From assembly GCF_021018805.1 (NCBI RefSeq), contig NW_026960614.1, positions 744,001 through 808,000 on the forward strand: a stretch of 64,000 bases of DNA. Reading direction: 5' to 3'. The first letter of the stretch is position 1; the number at the start of each line of letters is the position of its first letter. This DNA comes from Prinia subflava. Its lineage: Eukaryota; Chordata; Aves; Passeriformes; Cisticolidae. The notes beneath the pieces were generated by a model, which was given only the letters and a program-made list of their open reading frames with translations, did no database searches and was not told the origin of the DNA. The position numbers and the translations under genes were made by a program. This document shows, one piece after another, positions 1 through 14,100 of this stretch.

Positions 1-1204
1 CACGAGAGGACAGGATTGTCCTGCGCTTTTTTAAGCAGCTCTATCCCATTGCCAACCTTTAGTACACACTGAGGGCTCTGTAAATGGTTTTAGGATAGAC
101 ATGTTCAGAACCATAAAAGAATGTAAGAATCGAGGAGAAAGGACATGTGATGATCAATACTTCTGTTGAGTTGACAAGCCTAAGCTGGGTGGGTTTCTTT
201 TCAGAATGGAGTATTATCATAAGACAATACAACAAAAGCATTTTGGTCAAGTGTAGCTCCCTTAACCAGTTCTTCAAGCTTGAGATTAATGCAAGGGATA
301 CAAGAGAGAAAACTGCAATGGGGCAAAGAAAGAACAGGCTTTCACCAAGACTGGTTCAGCTTTATGATTAAACAGCCCTGGAAGCTCAAAAGAAACAGGC
401 AATTCTCAATAAAACACCATCAACACTCACAACCACAACTTAAAATATAGCATCTTCTCAGCAGAGCCACAGCAACCTCCCACACCTGTGCTCAGCTTAA
501 AGCAAAAATGAAGTGCAAGCATAGGGTCACTGTTTTGGACTAAAAGTGACTTAGTTAATGGTATTTTTTCAGAGCGAAATAGCACCAAATCCCAACAAGA
601 TGATTTGTCTTATCCTAAAAAAGCTTCTCTTAAACAATTTTAAGTGAACAGTCACCAAAATTGTTTTGTCTGAATTCTATGGACCCATAAATGTAGGTGA
701 GACTGCTCCTTTTGTCTGGCAAAAACACCCATCAATGAGTCCATCAATGTTCTTGGGAACAGCCAGGCTGGAATTCAAAAAGTGTTTTCCAGCAAAGACC
801 ATTTGCATTAGTTGTTACAAAAGCACATGGGGGAACAAATAATTTACAAAGGAAACACTATTCCCAGTCTACATTTCTTGATTTGAACTCAAATGAATTT
901 AAGAGTATTCTTTACAAAATAAACAGCAAGAGTCTTCAGTGATATTTGGAGATTCTGCAATTTTCCTGTTGTGAAAATGTTTAGTCAGCTTCCAGCTTTC
1001 TGTTTGATCTCGCTGCAGTGTGGTCAACTGCCTGCAAAATAAAACATGTACCATTTCCCCAGGCAGAAGTAGGGAAGCTGAAGGTACAAGGAGCAGCTGA
1101 TCGCCAATGGCTGTCCAAGAAAACTATTTTTCATCTTACAGCTCTCACAGGATCTTTAAAGATAAAGCCAAGGAGAACTGTACCTTTGAAATAAACAGAG
1201 TAAA
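1..1204. other. Non-coding, probable INTS6L intron 2
   Basis: No convincing gene, RNA or repeat is visible. The region lies downstream of the INTS6L exon 2 splice donor on the minus strand, so it is probably intronic if that intron is longer than the window. Short open frames here lack splice context or recognisable domains. Confidence 0.4.
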
Positions 1205-1726
1205 ATGGAAGAACTTCTCATAATGAGAACAAGAGCAGCAAACGCGGCAGACTGGCTGGATCAGAGGGTCCCGGACTTTATGTACGGTCCCCTTGACCCA
1301 ACCACCATCCAAAACGTACTTTTTATTTACAAAATTTTGCCAATACCTACTACCTATGCTAACATGTCATTTCTATTCTAAACCAATCCTTGAAATCCAA
1401 TTCAGCAAAAGATGGGGAACAAGAGCAAGAGCAAGGAGGACAGGACCACTCCCCAATTCCTCCATCTTGTCTCTTCAGACCCATATACTAAAAATCCTAG
1501 CTTCTACATTTACATTCTATGATAAACTAGCTACTACTTATTTTGAATTCCCTTGGCTTGTGATTCTTCATACAATGTGAGTATTCACTCCCATGGCCAG
1601 GGATCAAGAGCAGTGTCCTCCTGGGCTCTGTGTGAGGCTGGTTGACCCCCTTGTACAGATCCCAAATCCCCCTGTCCAGTCTCCAAACCTTTCAGGGTGG
1701 CCAGAGGGATGTCCTGGACTCCGACA
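1205..1726 (-). mobile_element. LTR fragment, minus orientation
   Basis: The stretch from about 1270 to 1726 matches, in reverse complement, the LTR at 44451-45150. Read on the minus strand it starts at 1726 with TGTCGGAGTCCAGGACATCC, the same start as the other copy. Similarity fades near 1240-1205, so the far end is approximate. I could not find a target-site duplication. It is probably an old solo LTR or truncated copy inside the host intron. Confidence 0.6.
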
Positions 1727-1860
1727 GACTACCTTAAGACAACATGCCTGTGGCATCCTACCTTGTCAGTGGCAATCATTTGGAAAAAATAAGGTAAGAA
1801 AAAAAATCCAGCTGTTGAAATTTGAAACCACTCCTGCTATGGAATTTCCAAGTACCATAG

Positions 1861-3242
1861 TGTCATGGGTTAACACTGGCCAGATGTTAATGCACCCATG
1901 AATATATGTTTTTTCTCTAACAACTACTGTGGGATGTGATCAGGGACAGAGCAGAGCAGGCTTAAACTTTAAAAACAGAAAAACAAAACTTTATTACATT
2001 ACATAAGAACAGAGATAGAAAACTCTAAACACACACAGAGACAGAAATAAAAAACTTCTCAGAACATTTCTTCTCCTCCCCCAGTTTCTACCCTTTACAC
2101 ATTACCCTCTATAGACCAAACCTTTGGGTTTTAAATCAAACAATCACCACTCAAAAAAACCTAATCTTCAGTTCAGCAAGGCAGAGAAGAGTCTCTCTTG
2201 CACCACAGACTGCTCCTCAGGAAACGCAGGTCTACTCTTTGTGTGTTTCCATGTCACCTGTGGCACCGCCCGGAGAAGTCTGCTAGGGGACACTTTCTTT
2301 TTCCTATGTCCAGCGCTCTCACCACTGTCCATAGGCTGAAACTGCATACAGGGCTCTTTTAAGGATGTTTTCATGCTGAGCTCTCTCCAACTTTCTCCTG
2401 GGGCCGAGGGCTTTTTTTTCTCTGCGGGCAGAGGGCGCCACCACACCCTCTCCCTTCTCTTCTCTGTTTGCTCTACTCTTAAAGTGCCAGTCACTATAGC
2501 AAAGTCGAGCTAGGCTACATCCACCCCAAAATGCAGTTTATGTTCAAAGGAGACTTGAGTTCAGTCTATGGCTAACATTATGCAAGAAAAGTCCAGCTCA
2601 GAAGCCACTCTTCTTCAATTCCCTGCCCATCGGGTTCTTCCCAATCGTGCTTTATCATCTCGGTCCCAGGCTGTTTTTCTTTTTCTTCTGAAACCACTAG
2701 CCATGAGAATCAATGTCTGAGAAAAAAAGTTTCTTTCTGCCTCAGAAAGAGTTAACAGTTTCTGGCTCCCGGCAGGGGCTGCAGGCTCAGGCACTCCCAG
2801 GCTCGGCAACTCCCACACGGCTGGGCACCTTCTCCCGGAGGGCAGGGGGAGGGCGGTAGGGAGAAGACACAGAAGGCACTTCCACAGTTTTCTACCCCTC
2901 CATTCTGGATGGGGCAGCTCAGTTCTAGTCCTGTCCACTCTCTTCTCCCCCTGGGGGCCCCAGCTTACTTCAGTTCCGCCGAATGGTTTTCCTGAGCCCG
3001 GCCACGTGGCTCCCCTCCCCCACTCAGCCTAAAGCTGAGCAGGGGAGAGGAGATGCTTCCCTGCTGAAATCGGAACCCAAAAGAGGCCAAAGCGCCCCGG
3101 AGTCCTGCTTTTAACCCCTTGTGTCCTCAGAGGCGTGTCCAAACCTCCGAGTGGCCAATCCAAGTCCCAGCACAAAACCTGATCACTGATTGGCCTGCCC
3201 ACGTCCCCCTGGAAAACTTTACCTCCCCCTGCAACCACGACA
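1861..3242 (-). mobile_element. Solo LTR (1.38 kb) with 5-bp target duplication
   Basis: This 1382-bp block has TG...CA ends (TGTCATGG at the left, CCACGACA at the right) and is flanked by the direct repeat CATAG at 1856-1860 and 3243-3247. A second copy lies at 37648-39008. The minus strand is taken as the sense orientation because a polyadenylation signal (AATAAAG on that strand, near 1990) falls towards the left end and a GATTGG CCAAT-type box near 3188 falls in the presumed U3. No gag, pol or env adjoins it, so it is a solo LTR left by recombination. The 5-bp duplication would fit an ERVL-type integrase; that assignment is inference. Confidence 0.85.
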
Positions 3243-6200
3243 CATAGGAAGACAGTGAAATCAGCAGAGCATTTTGCCTCCCAAATCATCAGAATGATTC
3301 ATTTTTAAATTACCTTTCTCTTCACTGGTGACTGTACACATGATCACAACTCAGACTTGCTCATGTCTGAGCCAAAGTCAAGCAGGTGTTTCTTTTGTAC
3401 AGAAATGAATTATTCTTTTGGACACCCTACAATCCAAGGGGCTGCTTCCCAAATGCCGAAGTGTCTTCACCTCCTTGTAATCTCCTGAACTCAGCCCCAG
3501 CATTGCTCAGTGGGTTCCTGCAGCAGGGAATAACCTCCTATGTAGCCTTGAGCTTCCCTGCCTGAGCACCGGCAACTTTGGGATAGGAGTTTTAGCAAGC
3601 CAAGACTGTCTTGGTCACCCCAGTTCTGCCACAATAAAACTCAGCAAACAGGGAGAGGGAGAGGTGCTGGTATCATGTGTCCCCTGCCCCTGAAGGCTGC
3701 TTGTCAGTACAGAGCAGCCAATGCTCACGCTACCCCCACGTGTTTGATTTGTTGTTCAAAGATTTGCTAACTAAAAATAGCACACAGGAGAAGAAAGGCA
3801 CTGACTACACTATGAACTCCAAATACATTTTTATTTACGATTTTTCATGTCCTAAAATAATTCAAAATCATATGACCTACTAATCAGCTACTAATTTCAT
3901 CCTCACAAATGTTGTCTGTGCAAATGGGGCAGGAAAACAGCTCTAAGAGACACAGACATTGACTCCCCTCCAAATACTTATGAATGCCATTTTAGAGGCA
4001 ACAGAGCTCTCAGGTTTTCTGTACCTTTGGCTGCAAAACTCTTCTCTCGTTTCAGCACTTCTACTCTCTAGTTTGTTCTGTGCAACACACCAGTCCTGTC
4101 ACCGCACAGCATTAAACAGCCTGTAGCAAAGAAACTCCCAAGATCAATTCTTTTTTGTTCTTGGCACAGGAGAGCAGCACAGCATCCACCTCTTGTATCT
4201 GAGATCAGCACAGCTCTAGCACAGAATACTGGCACACAGGTCTGAAATCAGCTTATCACTGGGGGGTGCTGAATGCAGGGTGCAGCCAGGGCTCACTGGT
4301 TGCTCCAGAAGGTGCACACTGCTGTCTGCTGTGAGACCTGCCTAACAAAGACTCTCCTCAGTTCTCATCTGAGGAGTATTTTAGCAGGTAACCAATTCAA
4401 AGGTTTAAACTACTCCCTCAATAATCCCACAGAGCAGTCAAGTACAGTGAAGAGTCTACAGAAGCATCATTTGTGGTCCTCCTTATATCAGAGCTAGTGA
4501 GCACCACTAGGGCAGAGTGTTTAGGCTTATGGCGAATAGTGAGTTAATTGTTTCTGTCTGTAAAGTTATTTCTGCTGCTTTTGTAGGACACTCAAACTGA
4601 AAACTATCCATCAAAAGTGCTTCTTTAAATCCAGTGGGGCCTTTTTGAAAAATTTGTTTTTTAAAAAGCCCTTAAATTCCAGTCAAATAATACATCACAA
4701 ATGTTTAATATGAATAAGATGTCTCCAAGAGACCAGAGATGCAAAAACTTCTTTAAAACATCTTTAGAAGAAAAACATATCTTAAAAAGAGAAGACACTG
4801 GAGTAGATGATTCCTTTGATCCCACACAGCTGATATACTCTGACACCAGATTTTTAGCAGAAAGCTGTCACTTTGCACACCCCTCTATCTCCATCCACCT
4901 CCAGGCATAATTCTTCATTTTTCTCTGGGACACACTATGTACCTAGATAACACAGAATCTCTCCTCCCCTCACCCACACTATTTTCCCCTACACAGCTGG
5001 AAACAGTGCTGGGAAGCTATCATGCACCTCCAGGCCCGTGGGCAGTGCACACAGACAGGGCAGCTGTCCCTTGGGACACAACAGCTACACTATGGCCCCT
5101 CCTGGACACTCACCACTCAGTGCCTGGGGAGCATCCTCCAGTTTCACTTCCCCTCAAAGCAATCCAGGCCTTGCACTCCAAGGAAGGGTTGCAGTGTGAA
5201 CTGAGATGCCCAGAAGATCCCCTTCAATTGCACATTTCTAAGTTGAACTCTCCTGTACCTGCACCCATCAGACTAAATAATTTCTAAAGACAGATTGAAC
5301 CAGTTGGTTTTCTAAAGCACATTAGTGAATGTGAACTGCATTCTAGGACAGTATGTAAATGCCAGTTTTTATTACAGGCAGTCAGCTACACAGAAAACAA
5401 TTTCATCTTGTATAGAAAGAAGTATTTTTCCATGAAACCTTAAAATAAAAATACCCAAAGAAAGCCCAGTCAAGCTACACTATGCAGTTCACTGTCCTTT
5501 CAAGATGACTTCACCATTAAAAAAGACATAAGAGCTTTTCCTTCAAGAAGAATTCAAGATGTTTATGTTAAGAACAACTCAATCTTTAAGCACAGCATCT
5601 CTGCAAAACACTAGCAGAGAGGTTCTTAAGCTCTAGTTACAAAATGAGTACTGGAGACTTTTGTTAATATCAGCATTTAGAGAGAAGCAGCACCTTCTTC
5701 TATAGGAATGCCAAATGCAAATGCTGTATGAACAACTCAAAGCTAGAAACTTCTTGGAACCAAGGGATAATAATCAATGCCAAGCAGAAAGAAAAAAGCC
5801 TACGCTACCTTTTTATTTATTACCTGCTGCTCCTGCTTCAACCCATCTCTGGAATTACCTTTTTGGTCAACAGTATTTTATGTATTTTGACAGTTACTCT
5901 CACTGCACTTTTTCCTGTACAAGGATAAAAGGAAACACGTGAAGAAAGGAAAGTATAAATACCCAAGAGATCATGTTATCACCTGTTCCAAAAAGCATTC
6001 TTATTTAAATAGAAAAACACTATCCAGTTAAAAAAGCACCTATTTCTGAGGAACACTTGAGAAGCCAGGATATTTCAGTACAGAGCTGAACCACAACAAG
6101 CTACATTTCACACAACAGCTTAATGGGGAGGGAACACAGAAGTAATCACAGTTTGCAGGCTTAGCACAGTAAACATAACAAGAGGCTCCATGTTCCTGTT

Positions 6201-7522
6201 CAGCAGCATAGCACTAATTTCAGAAATACCATTGTAGGTGCATCTTATCCAAACACTGTAGAGAGGGCGACTGCCAAAATATGGCGGTTTCAGTCAAAGA
6301 TTTTCACCTACTCACAGTGCCTGTTGCTCTTTCAGCCTATCAAATACACTTTCAATACCAGTCAGCCCCAGCTCTGTCCTTCTCCTGGTCCCTTCCTACA
6401 CTCAGCATGGCTGGAGAAGTCACAAGGAATAAAGACAATAACTAAGAGGTTACAGAGAAGGTGCTAACAACACAAGGGATTCCTCACTGCACATTTCTAG
6501 AAATCATGTGGAAGAGCATTACTGATGATACTCTAGCTTTACAGCCCAGAGCTGAAACAACACTATATGATTCATGTTTATTTTGCAAACTGCCACAGTC
6601 CTTCCTCCTTCCTTCCAAAAGCACATCACAGAACTAGAGCAGCACACCAAAGTGCTACAGGTATTGCAAATTTACTTCAAAACTCAAGAAGGTAAATCTA
6701 GGAGTCATCTAATCACTGGCTTTCCTCAATTCATGTCTGAAATGCTGTTCAAGGCACTGCTGAGGAAAAGAAATACTTTAGATGACCATTAAATTCATAT
6801 ACTCACTGAAATATCAACTAGCCAGCCTAGCAAATAACTTCACCCTGATGCGGCCCTGGAAGCATTACTATTGGTCAGATTTTTATTTCAGATGATGGCA
6901 AGGTTGGATTTCTATTTAATGCAAGAGTCATCTGGACCAAAAGTAACTATCTGAGCTAAAGCTCTTTTGATTAGAGAAGGCTCCCCCAAGCCAGACCCTC
7001 TGAGTGCAGGGTACATCCCACCACATCCCAGCCTGGGAGCACCATCAGGAGGCCTAGCAGCAGCTAAAGGCATCAAGTGTTCTGCCCCAACAGATGCACA
7101 TTCTCCCACAAAGCACAGCTTCACTTTTTTTTTTTAATTAAAACTCACTGGGTGAACCATTAACAAACTATGAAGATCAGTGCTAATGCATTAGACTCAG
7201 AAGCAGAGCATGGCAACACCAGCTTAACCACACTGTAGATCTTGGTTTTCTGTCCAATTAATTGCTCGACAACATCCATCTTACCAAGATTCTTATTTTT
7301 TAAAATATTATTTCACACGTTTAAGATTTTTAAAGCATCTGTGAGAACACAAATAAAATAAAAATTGCCTTATCTTTAAAATGTAAAATTAAGGAGTTCT
7401 GAACTGTTAGTTTTTTAGTCTAGAATAACATTTAACAAATCTAGTGCTGCTTATCCTGAAATTTGCATAGATACACAAGGAAAAAATCATAACAGGGTAA
7501 ACTGTGAGATAGAAAATTAAAA

Positions 7523-7539
7523 CAATAATAATAATAATA
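7523..7539. repeat. Short (AAT)n microsatellite
   Basis: Five to six tandem AAT units in an A-rich context. No other significance is visible. Confidence 0.8.
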
Positions 7540-8053
7540 GCTATTTAAAAATAAAACAAGACTTGTTTACTTATCTGACAATAAGCAGTTCAAGTTTCAG
7601 AGATCCTTGTCAATCTCAGTTCTTACACTAAAAGAAATTTTGTTTTTTCAATGCTCTGCAGAGTGAATATGCAAATCAATACAAGTCTGTGGGAAACTAC
7701 AGATTCTGATCTGTACAATAACAGTATCTTTACAAGAATATACTTTTTTCTTGGCACATTCCTAAAGCTTTGATCCTAGAACATGCTGCTTACAGATGAA
7801 ATTGATTGTTACACGTTTTCTAAGTATTCTGAAATTAGCCAGAAAAAATACAAAGAAAAAAAATTCCTTTCAATTATTGCCTGCTATATTTTTGGGGGGT
7901 GTAATAGCACAAGAGTTACATTATTAAGAGGTGCACCGTAAGAATAAAGTTTAAGAAAGAAGAAAAAAATTCCAAGACTCAATCTACAAGAGTGCATTAC
8001 TTAAGTGACAATCTGCATTTAAAATTCAGAACAGCACCAGCTGCTCTTTCCAT

Positions 8054-8195
8054 TGTTTTTTTTTTTTATTGGTTGGTTGTTTTTTTGGTGGGGTTTTCTT
8101 GTTGTTGTTTTTTTTTTCCTGGTTTGGGAGGATGTTTGTTTGTTGTTTGTTGGTTGGTATTTTTTGTTTTTTTGTTGGGTTTTTTTTTTTTTGGA
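8054..8195. repeat. T/G low-complexity tract
   Basis: About 140 bp made almost only of T and G on the plus strand (T8-T12 runs separated by GG and GTTG), which is A/C on the minus strand. The open frames across it are composition artefacts. Confidence 0.85.
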
Positions 8196-11100
8196 GGAGT
8201 AGGGGTTGGTAGCCTATGTTATTAAATAAAATTAAGGATACAGGCATTCAAAATACAGACAGTGAAGAGAATCACTAAGGCTGAAGCCACCTGGAACCTT
8301 CTGACAGGGCCCTTGGAGTTGTACTGTTCCCCCCTCCAAAAACACTCAGCTCCAGATCACAGGTCACACGGTACAGAACGTGCTTTTTCCCACTGGATCC
8401 CAGCTGCCTGAGGTATGAGAACACTGTAAGAGACAGCATTAAGTTACATCTTTTCTAGATCACAGCAAGCTCAAAACATCATTGTTGCATTACCGCTGCA
8501 AATGACAATTCCTCCTGGCAAGCTGTTATAAAATACGCAAGGGTGAACAGAGTAGAAGTGTCTGCAATCCTAATTACCTCTTTCCACTGTTAAAATGCAA
8601 GCCAATCAGCACTTAATGCTATATTCTCATCAAACTTAAAAAGAATGAATGTCCATTCTCAAGGTATCACAGATGTACTTAGTGCATATTTTTAGCCACA
8701 CTACACAGCCAGGGTGCAAGGCCCAGGCCCTCTTACATCTGTATACCAACAAAAAAGACATCTTTTGAAAACCTCCTAAGTGAAACTCAATAACAGCACA
8801 AAAGGGGAAGAGGCAGACCATAAAGATTCCATGTTGCAGGAACCATCAACTTCACAAAGCACCTTCCTCCTTACAGAACATCTCCCTACCAAAATACAAC
8901 TAGGGAGATCCAACTCAACTGTTTGATTCCACATTTTAAGCTTCTGTTTTTAAAATAAAAGTGACCTTTGCACTGAGGATGAGTTAAGCCTCTAAATGCA
9001 AACATATCTACTTTTGTCTAGTTTATCCTGTAGTCTTAAGGGCTTACATGTTTGAATGTGTCCAAGCCCAAATAAAGAACCAAATAAAAAGATGAAAATA
9101 TAAACTGCTATAGTGGCTATGAACAACAGATGATGGTTTCCATTCAAGGCCTCTGGCATCTCATCTTTTGTACAATACAAAGCAGAAACCCACCTCATGT
9201 GAAAAACCAAGCTTTTACTTAGTAGATTCCTGTAGGAGCAGAACCAGTTAAAATATTTTCATTAAGAATTAACCTAGCAACACACATTCACCCTTCCTTG
9301 AAGAAAGACAGCAGGTGAAAGTACAAGTTCAAGTACTTAACTACTTCAAAATTATAAAAAAAGGACAGCTATGCAGAGTTCAGTCCCTCATATCTATTAA
9401 GAAGTTAATTTCTGAACTGTCTTTCCATTTAAATCAATTCCTTTCAAAAATTTAACCAGCACCCTTCAGTTCTTGCATGAATTTGATTTTTTACAAAATA
9501 CCTCAATTTCAGAAGGCACAAAACTACTCCTTTTAGAAGAATGAAACACCCTGATTATTACTGCTTTGTGTTTTTTAAAAGCAAAAGGTACATTACTTTT
9601 CACAAAATTCCTCATTATAATGTTCTGTCCTTATTACACCAGTTCCTGGAAGAGGATGCTCACTATAACTCACAACCAGGACATAAAGAAGTAAGACAGC
9701 ATGATTATGCGTGTTCAAAAGCATTTTAACGTGTTTTACACTATCCAATATGATGTTTCTCAGGAGCGGGAATGTGCTTTTGAAAGGACACTCTATAGGA
9801 ATCAATTTAGTACCTTTATAAACTAAAAGGGGCTACAATACTTCCTTGCTTACTGCAGGGATGCCAAGTGATGATTCCTAAGATTTTAGTAAAATAGATT
9901 TTTAGATGTTTTCAGATTCTGAGAGACATACACTGCAGTGTGTAAAATACAAACCTATCACCTACACCAACAAGAACCTTCTGCTATGGCCTTACTTACC
10001 CAATTTCAAAATAGATGCCTAATTAAAAAAAAAGGAGCATTTTGTACACATTCTTCAGTCAGATTCAAGTGATAAAGCAGTTAAATCAAAAGGAGCATGT
10101 AAAAACTGTTTGATGGTTATTCCCAAACAGTATAAAGTTGATTTTGTTTTGCCTTCAAACAAAACTAGACAATCAGGATTTGCATGAGTGTTCCTTAAAC
10201 AACTGACTTCTGTTTTTCTTCCTTAAGTCATTGTGTTTAACAGAGGAAAAGCAATTGTTGGCTTTAACCTGCCAGTCATTTCTGCTCAAAGACAGCCTTC
10301 TAAAAACACACAAATTTCACAACAAAGCCTCAAACAAGCACTGTGGAAGACATTGAAGAGAGGTGTGCGTATGCTACTTCTCAGGCAATCGAAGATATTT
10401 GTGCTCAGAAATAAAAATACTTCTGTAACTGACCCAAAAAGTGTATAGTGGCAGAACAGGAATGGTTCTCTCTCTCCACTGAACAAGTACAGAATATAGC
10501 CTCCTGAATTAGTTATCAAGAACAGACACTGTGTGTACTGCTTACATTTCATCCAGTCCCTCAGTACTACACTCAGCACCTCTGTTCCCCCCTTTCCAAT
10601 GATGCCTGGCTAGTGGGTTCACTAGGCATGTACATCAAGAACAGCGTATGTGGAGAGAAAAATAGGCCTCTCCCACTGACCTCAGCTTTCTTTCCCTTTT
10701 ACACCTCTTGGATAGCAGCTTCCCTCTTGCCCCTGCAGCTGCTATCTGCCTTGCACCAAAAATTCTGCCTGCACACATCACTGCCAGCTTGCAAACCTCC
10801 AAGTGTATTCCCAGCTGTTCACACCACTCCTTCCACAGCACAGGCCAGACTACCAAGTACTCGTGCTTGCCAAAAGTCAGACCTTTTACATATAAAACTC
10901 GATGATTTTCAGTGTCTCAAAGTTCCTGTAAAAACATGATCAACTTAGGCTTATTCTGTGGATCTGCTAGTTAAGCTTATTATGTATTCCTCTGGTTTTC
11001 TTCCTTCACAAAAGTGAAAAAACACACTAATGCATTTCCTACCACCTCAGGCAGCATTCCTGCAGATCTTTGCTTCAAACCCAACAGGTTTCACGGTTGG

Positions 11101-14100
11101 GTTTCTCTTTCTCCCTGCAGCTCAGGGTCAGGAGCTCTGATCTTATTTCTTCCAGAAACAAACAGATCTCGCATCTCTTTTTCTGCAGCCCAGCCTATTC
11201 ATTTGCCTCTGCCCTGTGCAGAGTGAGTGGTAATTGGTTCAATTCTGCAGCAGCACAGGTTCTCCATGAAAGCAAAATTTAAAAATGCTGACAGAAGCTT
11301 CTGTGCCACTGAAATAAAAGACAGCAAAGTTAGTCTCCTCGAGTGTGACCTTATGAACTCCCAGTTTTGAAGCACTATTTCAATATCATAAATGAACAGG
11401 TTATTTACATACACTAAGTACTCTTTGACAGATGTTTAAAAAAGCCTTCTACAAATTCCTGCTCCAGCCTCTAAGATATCCCAATCCAACTCCAGAATTT
11501 CAGGGGAAAAAAGAAGAGGTTGCTCAGAGTCCATCACGAAGAGCTGCTTCCACAAGGGAGCTCTTCAGCACTGAAACATATGTTCAGGCTAGCAGGGAAC
11601 AGCAGCGGAACTGGAAGGCATCCTATCCATCAGTCCCAATTTGCATATCTTAAACAGTGCGGTGTTTCACACACTGTATAAAGTAATTTGAGCTACTTTT
11701 TAGACAGCTATGTACACATTTCTGCACTCAAATTCATGGAGCCTATTTCTGCAGTGCAGTCACAGCTGACTCTTGAATTCAGTATAACACAACAGAAGGA
11801 GGAAAATATGTATTTCAGAATATAACTTATGTTCTCTCAGTCTTCTGACTTGTGACCAGATCATTTATGAAGGTCAGATGATAGTTTCACAAGAACATAA
11901 AACAGAAGTCATATTTCTGTGATCAGATCATAAATAATATTCCTCGAGCCCTGAGGAAAGGCCGTATCACAGCCAGCAGCCAGGTATCAGTCACAAGGGA
12001 ACAGGGCAGTCCAGTCAATCAATAACTTCACATAAGGCCACCATTGTGTTTTCAGTCTGGGCCTGAACTCGCCATTTGCTGCCCAAATCCACAAGCAAAC
12101 CACAAACTGCAGGATGCAAGGTTTCACAAAAATCGAGAATGGAAAAAATAAATGAAGAGTTAAGCCTTGCTTTCCTTTTCAAAAACTCTGGGTTAAGATT
12201 TTGGCATGAGTTCCATTTTCAGCCAAATCTAGATAGATCTTGCTGAAAGATCATCACTGAAAAATAGGAAAAGCTTAGGGGGAAAGGGCAAGTGAGAAGA
12301 CACTTCTCTTTTTCCCTGTACTTTTACTCTAGCATCATTACTTCACAAAAAAAAATAAACAAAATGGCTTAAGATTCTGCCCACTTAGATCACAGCATGT
12401 GCTTACAGAGAAACATCTGTATTTGACAGAGGATGCTGAAATTTGTGATTTCAAAAAAAAAAAATCAACTGGATAAATACATGAAAAAAGCCACAGAAGA
12501 CCATGAGGGCCATACCAACAGCTCATCACAGGCCCCTGACCCGCAAACTGTGGGAGCTTGGGAAGCGCTGTGCAGAACTGTCAGTCAGTAACATGCCTGG
12601 CCTGTTCCAACCCTCCTGCCCAGGCATTCCAGATCAGCCATGTTGTGCAGGAAGGGATGAGAAGGGTGGGGCTGGCACACAAGGCTTGGAGATGCTGCAG
12701 CATCAGGTCACAAGACAGCTGGGATGGAGCAAGATCTCGGTTCTAACAATCCATGGACATAAAGTCCTCAAAACAAGGACACATCAGGAACTGTATTCCC
12801 TGAATAGGACAATGCACTTCTCTTAGCCAGAAGGTCAAGAACATCAAATACCCTGCCAGGCAGCAAGGCTGTTCTTGAACCCATTTTTCTTGCCCAACTG
12901 GGTACACACTGGGAATAAATTCCTTCCATACCTAAACTTAAGCACTAGTGTTTTAATAGTAATAGACATCTTTTACAAAGGTGCTTTACTATACATATTA
13001 TTACCTTCCCATGCATGCCAAATACCCAAAATCAGATACCCAAATACCAGAACAGACTTCCATGTTAACATGACACTAAGACAGACTCGCTTGATAGCAT
13101 CCTATCACAGTTTTAATCTAAAAAATACACTAAATATATTAGGCTTTCTTACTTCATGAAATAACATACTAATTTTCCCTCCTAGTTCATAAACGGTAGT
13201 TTGACCCAATATCCAATGGAATGTACAGGTATTTTTCCACTGACCTATAGAGGATCACATCACTTGACAATTACAAGGTTAATACATTTCATAATATGCT
13301 TTTAAAATAATAAATATTTGTCTCTTACTGTAGAGTATTTTGGAAACAAAGTAAGAATTATAAATGGTTGCACCATAATTGCTGTCACAAATCACCACCT
13401 ATACATTATATAACAAATAGGAGCCAAACAGCTGACGAGGTTCCAGAGACATCTGCTGCCAGAGTGGGGCTCAGATTCCTGCCATCCCCATCTTCCTGTC
13501 CCTCTTCCCAGGACAGCACCCTGACTCCTTTTTAGACATTTGTCATCACAGCTCTTTGCAGAGCCCCACTGCAAACTGATAGACTAAATAATTCCATTTC
13601 CAAAAAATGGCACAGAGAGCTATAAGTAGTCAAACAGAAGCAACAGGTCCGGTAAATAATTCCAAACCATCTATACTAAAGACAATTTCAAAAACATCAC
13701 CTTACTTTCACAGATTTTGGCAAATAATTTGTGCAATAGCATGATCCTTCCACTTAGCACAATACAATACATATGCATAATATTTTCTTGATATATTCTT
13801 GTCCATCAAAAGTGAACCAGTGCTGTTGGTTTGAAATACTTTAATGCTACAGGCAAACAAATTCTGAAACAAACCAACCTAAAGCACGTATCTCAGCTAC
13901 TCCTGCTCCAAAGCTCAAGTTCCTGTAATTCCTCTGCCTCCTAGGTGGTTTCAACTCCACCACCAGATTATTTCCCTCAAGTGCTTCACTGGTAAACTAT
14001 CTGAGAGACTATATAATTTAATTAGTATAAATCAGAAAGAAAACAAGAGGATAAAGCAGCCACTGCTGCACATACTTGGAAAGCAAGCCTGCCAGATTTG

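Noticed and set aside
2168..2494. Minus-strand frame with a near-copy at 37972-38250
   Set aside because: The conservation is that of the LTR copies themselves; there is no independent coding evidence.
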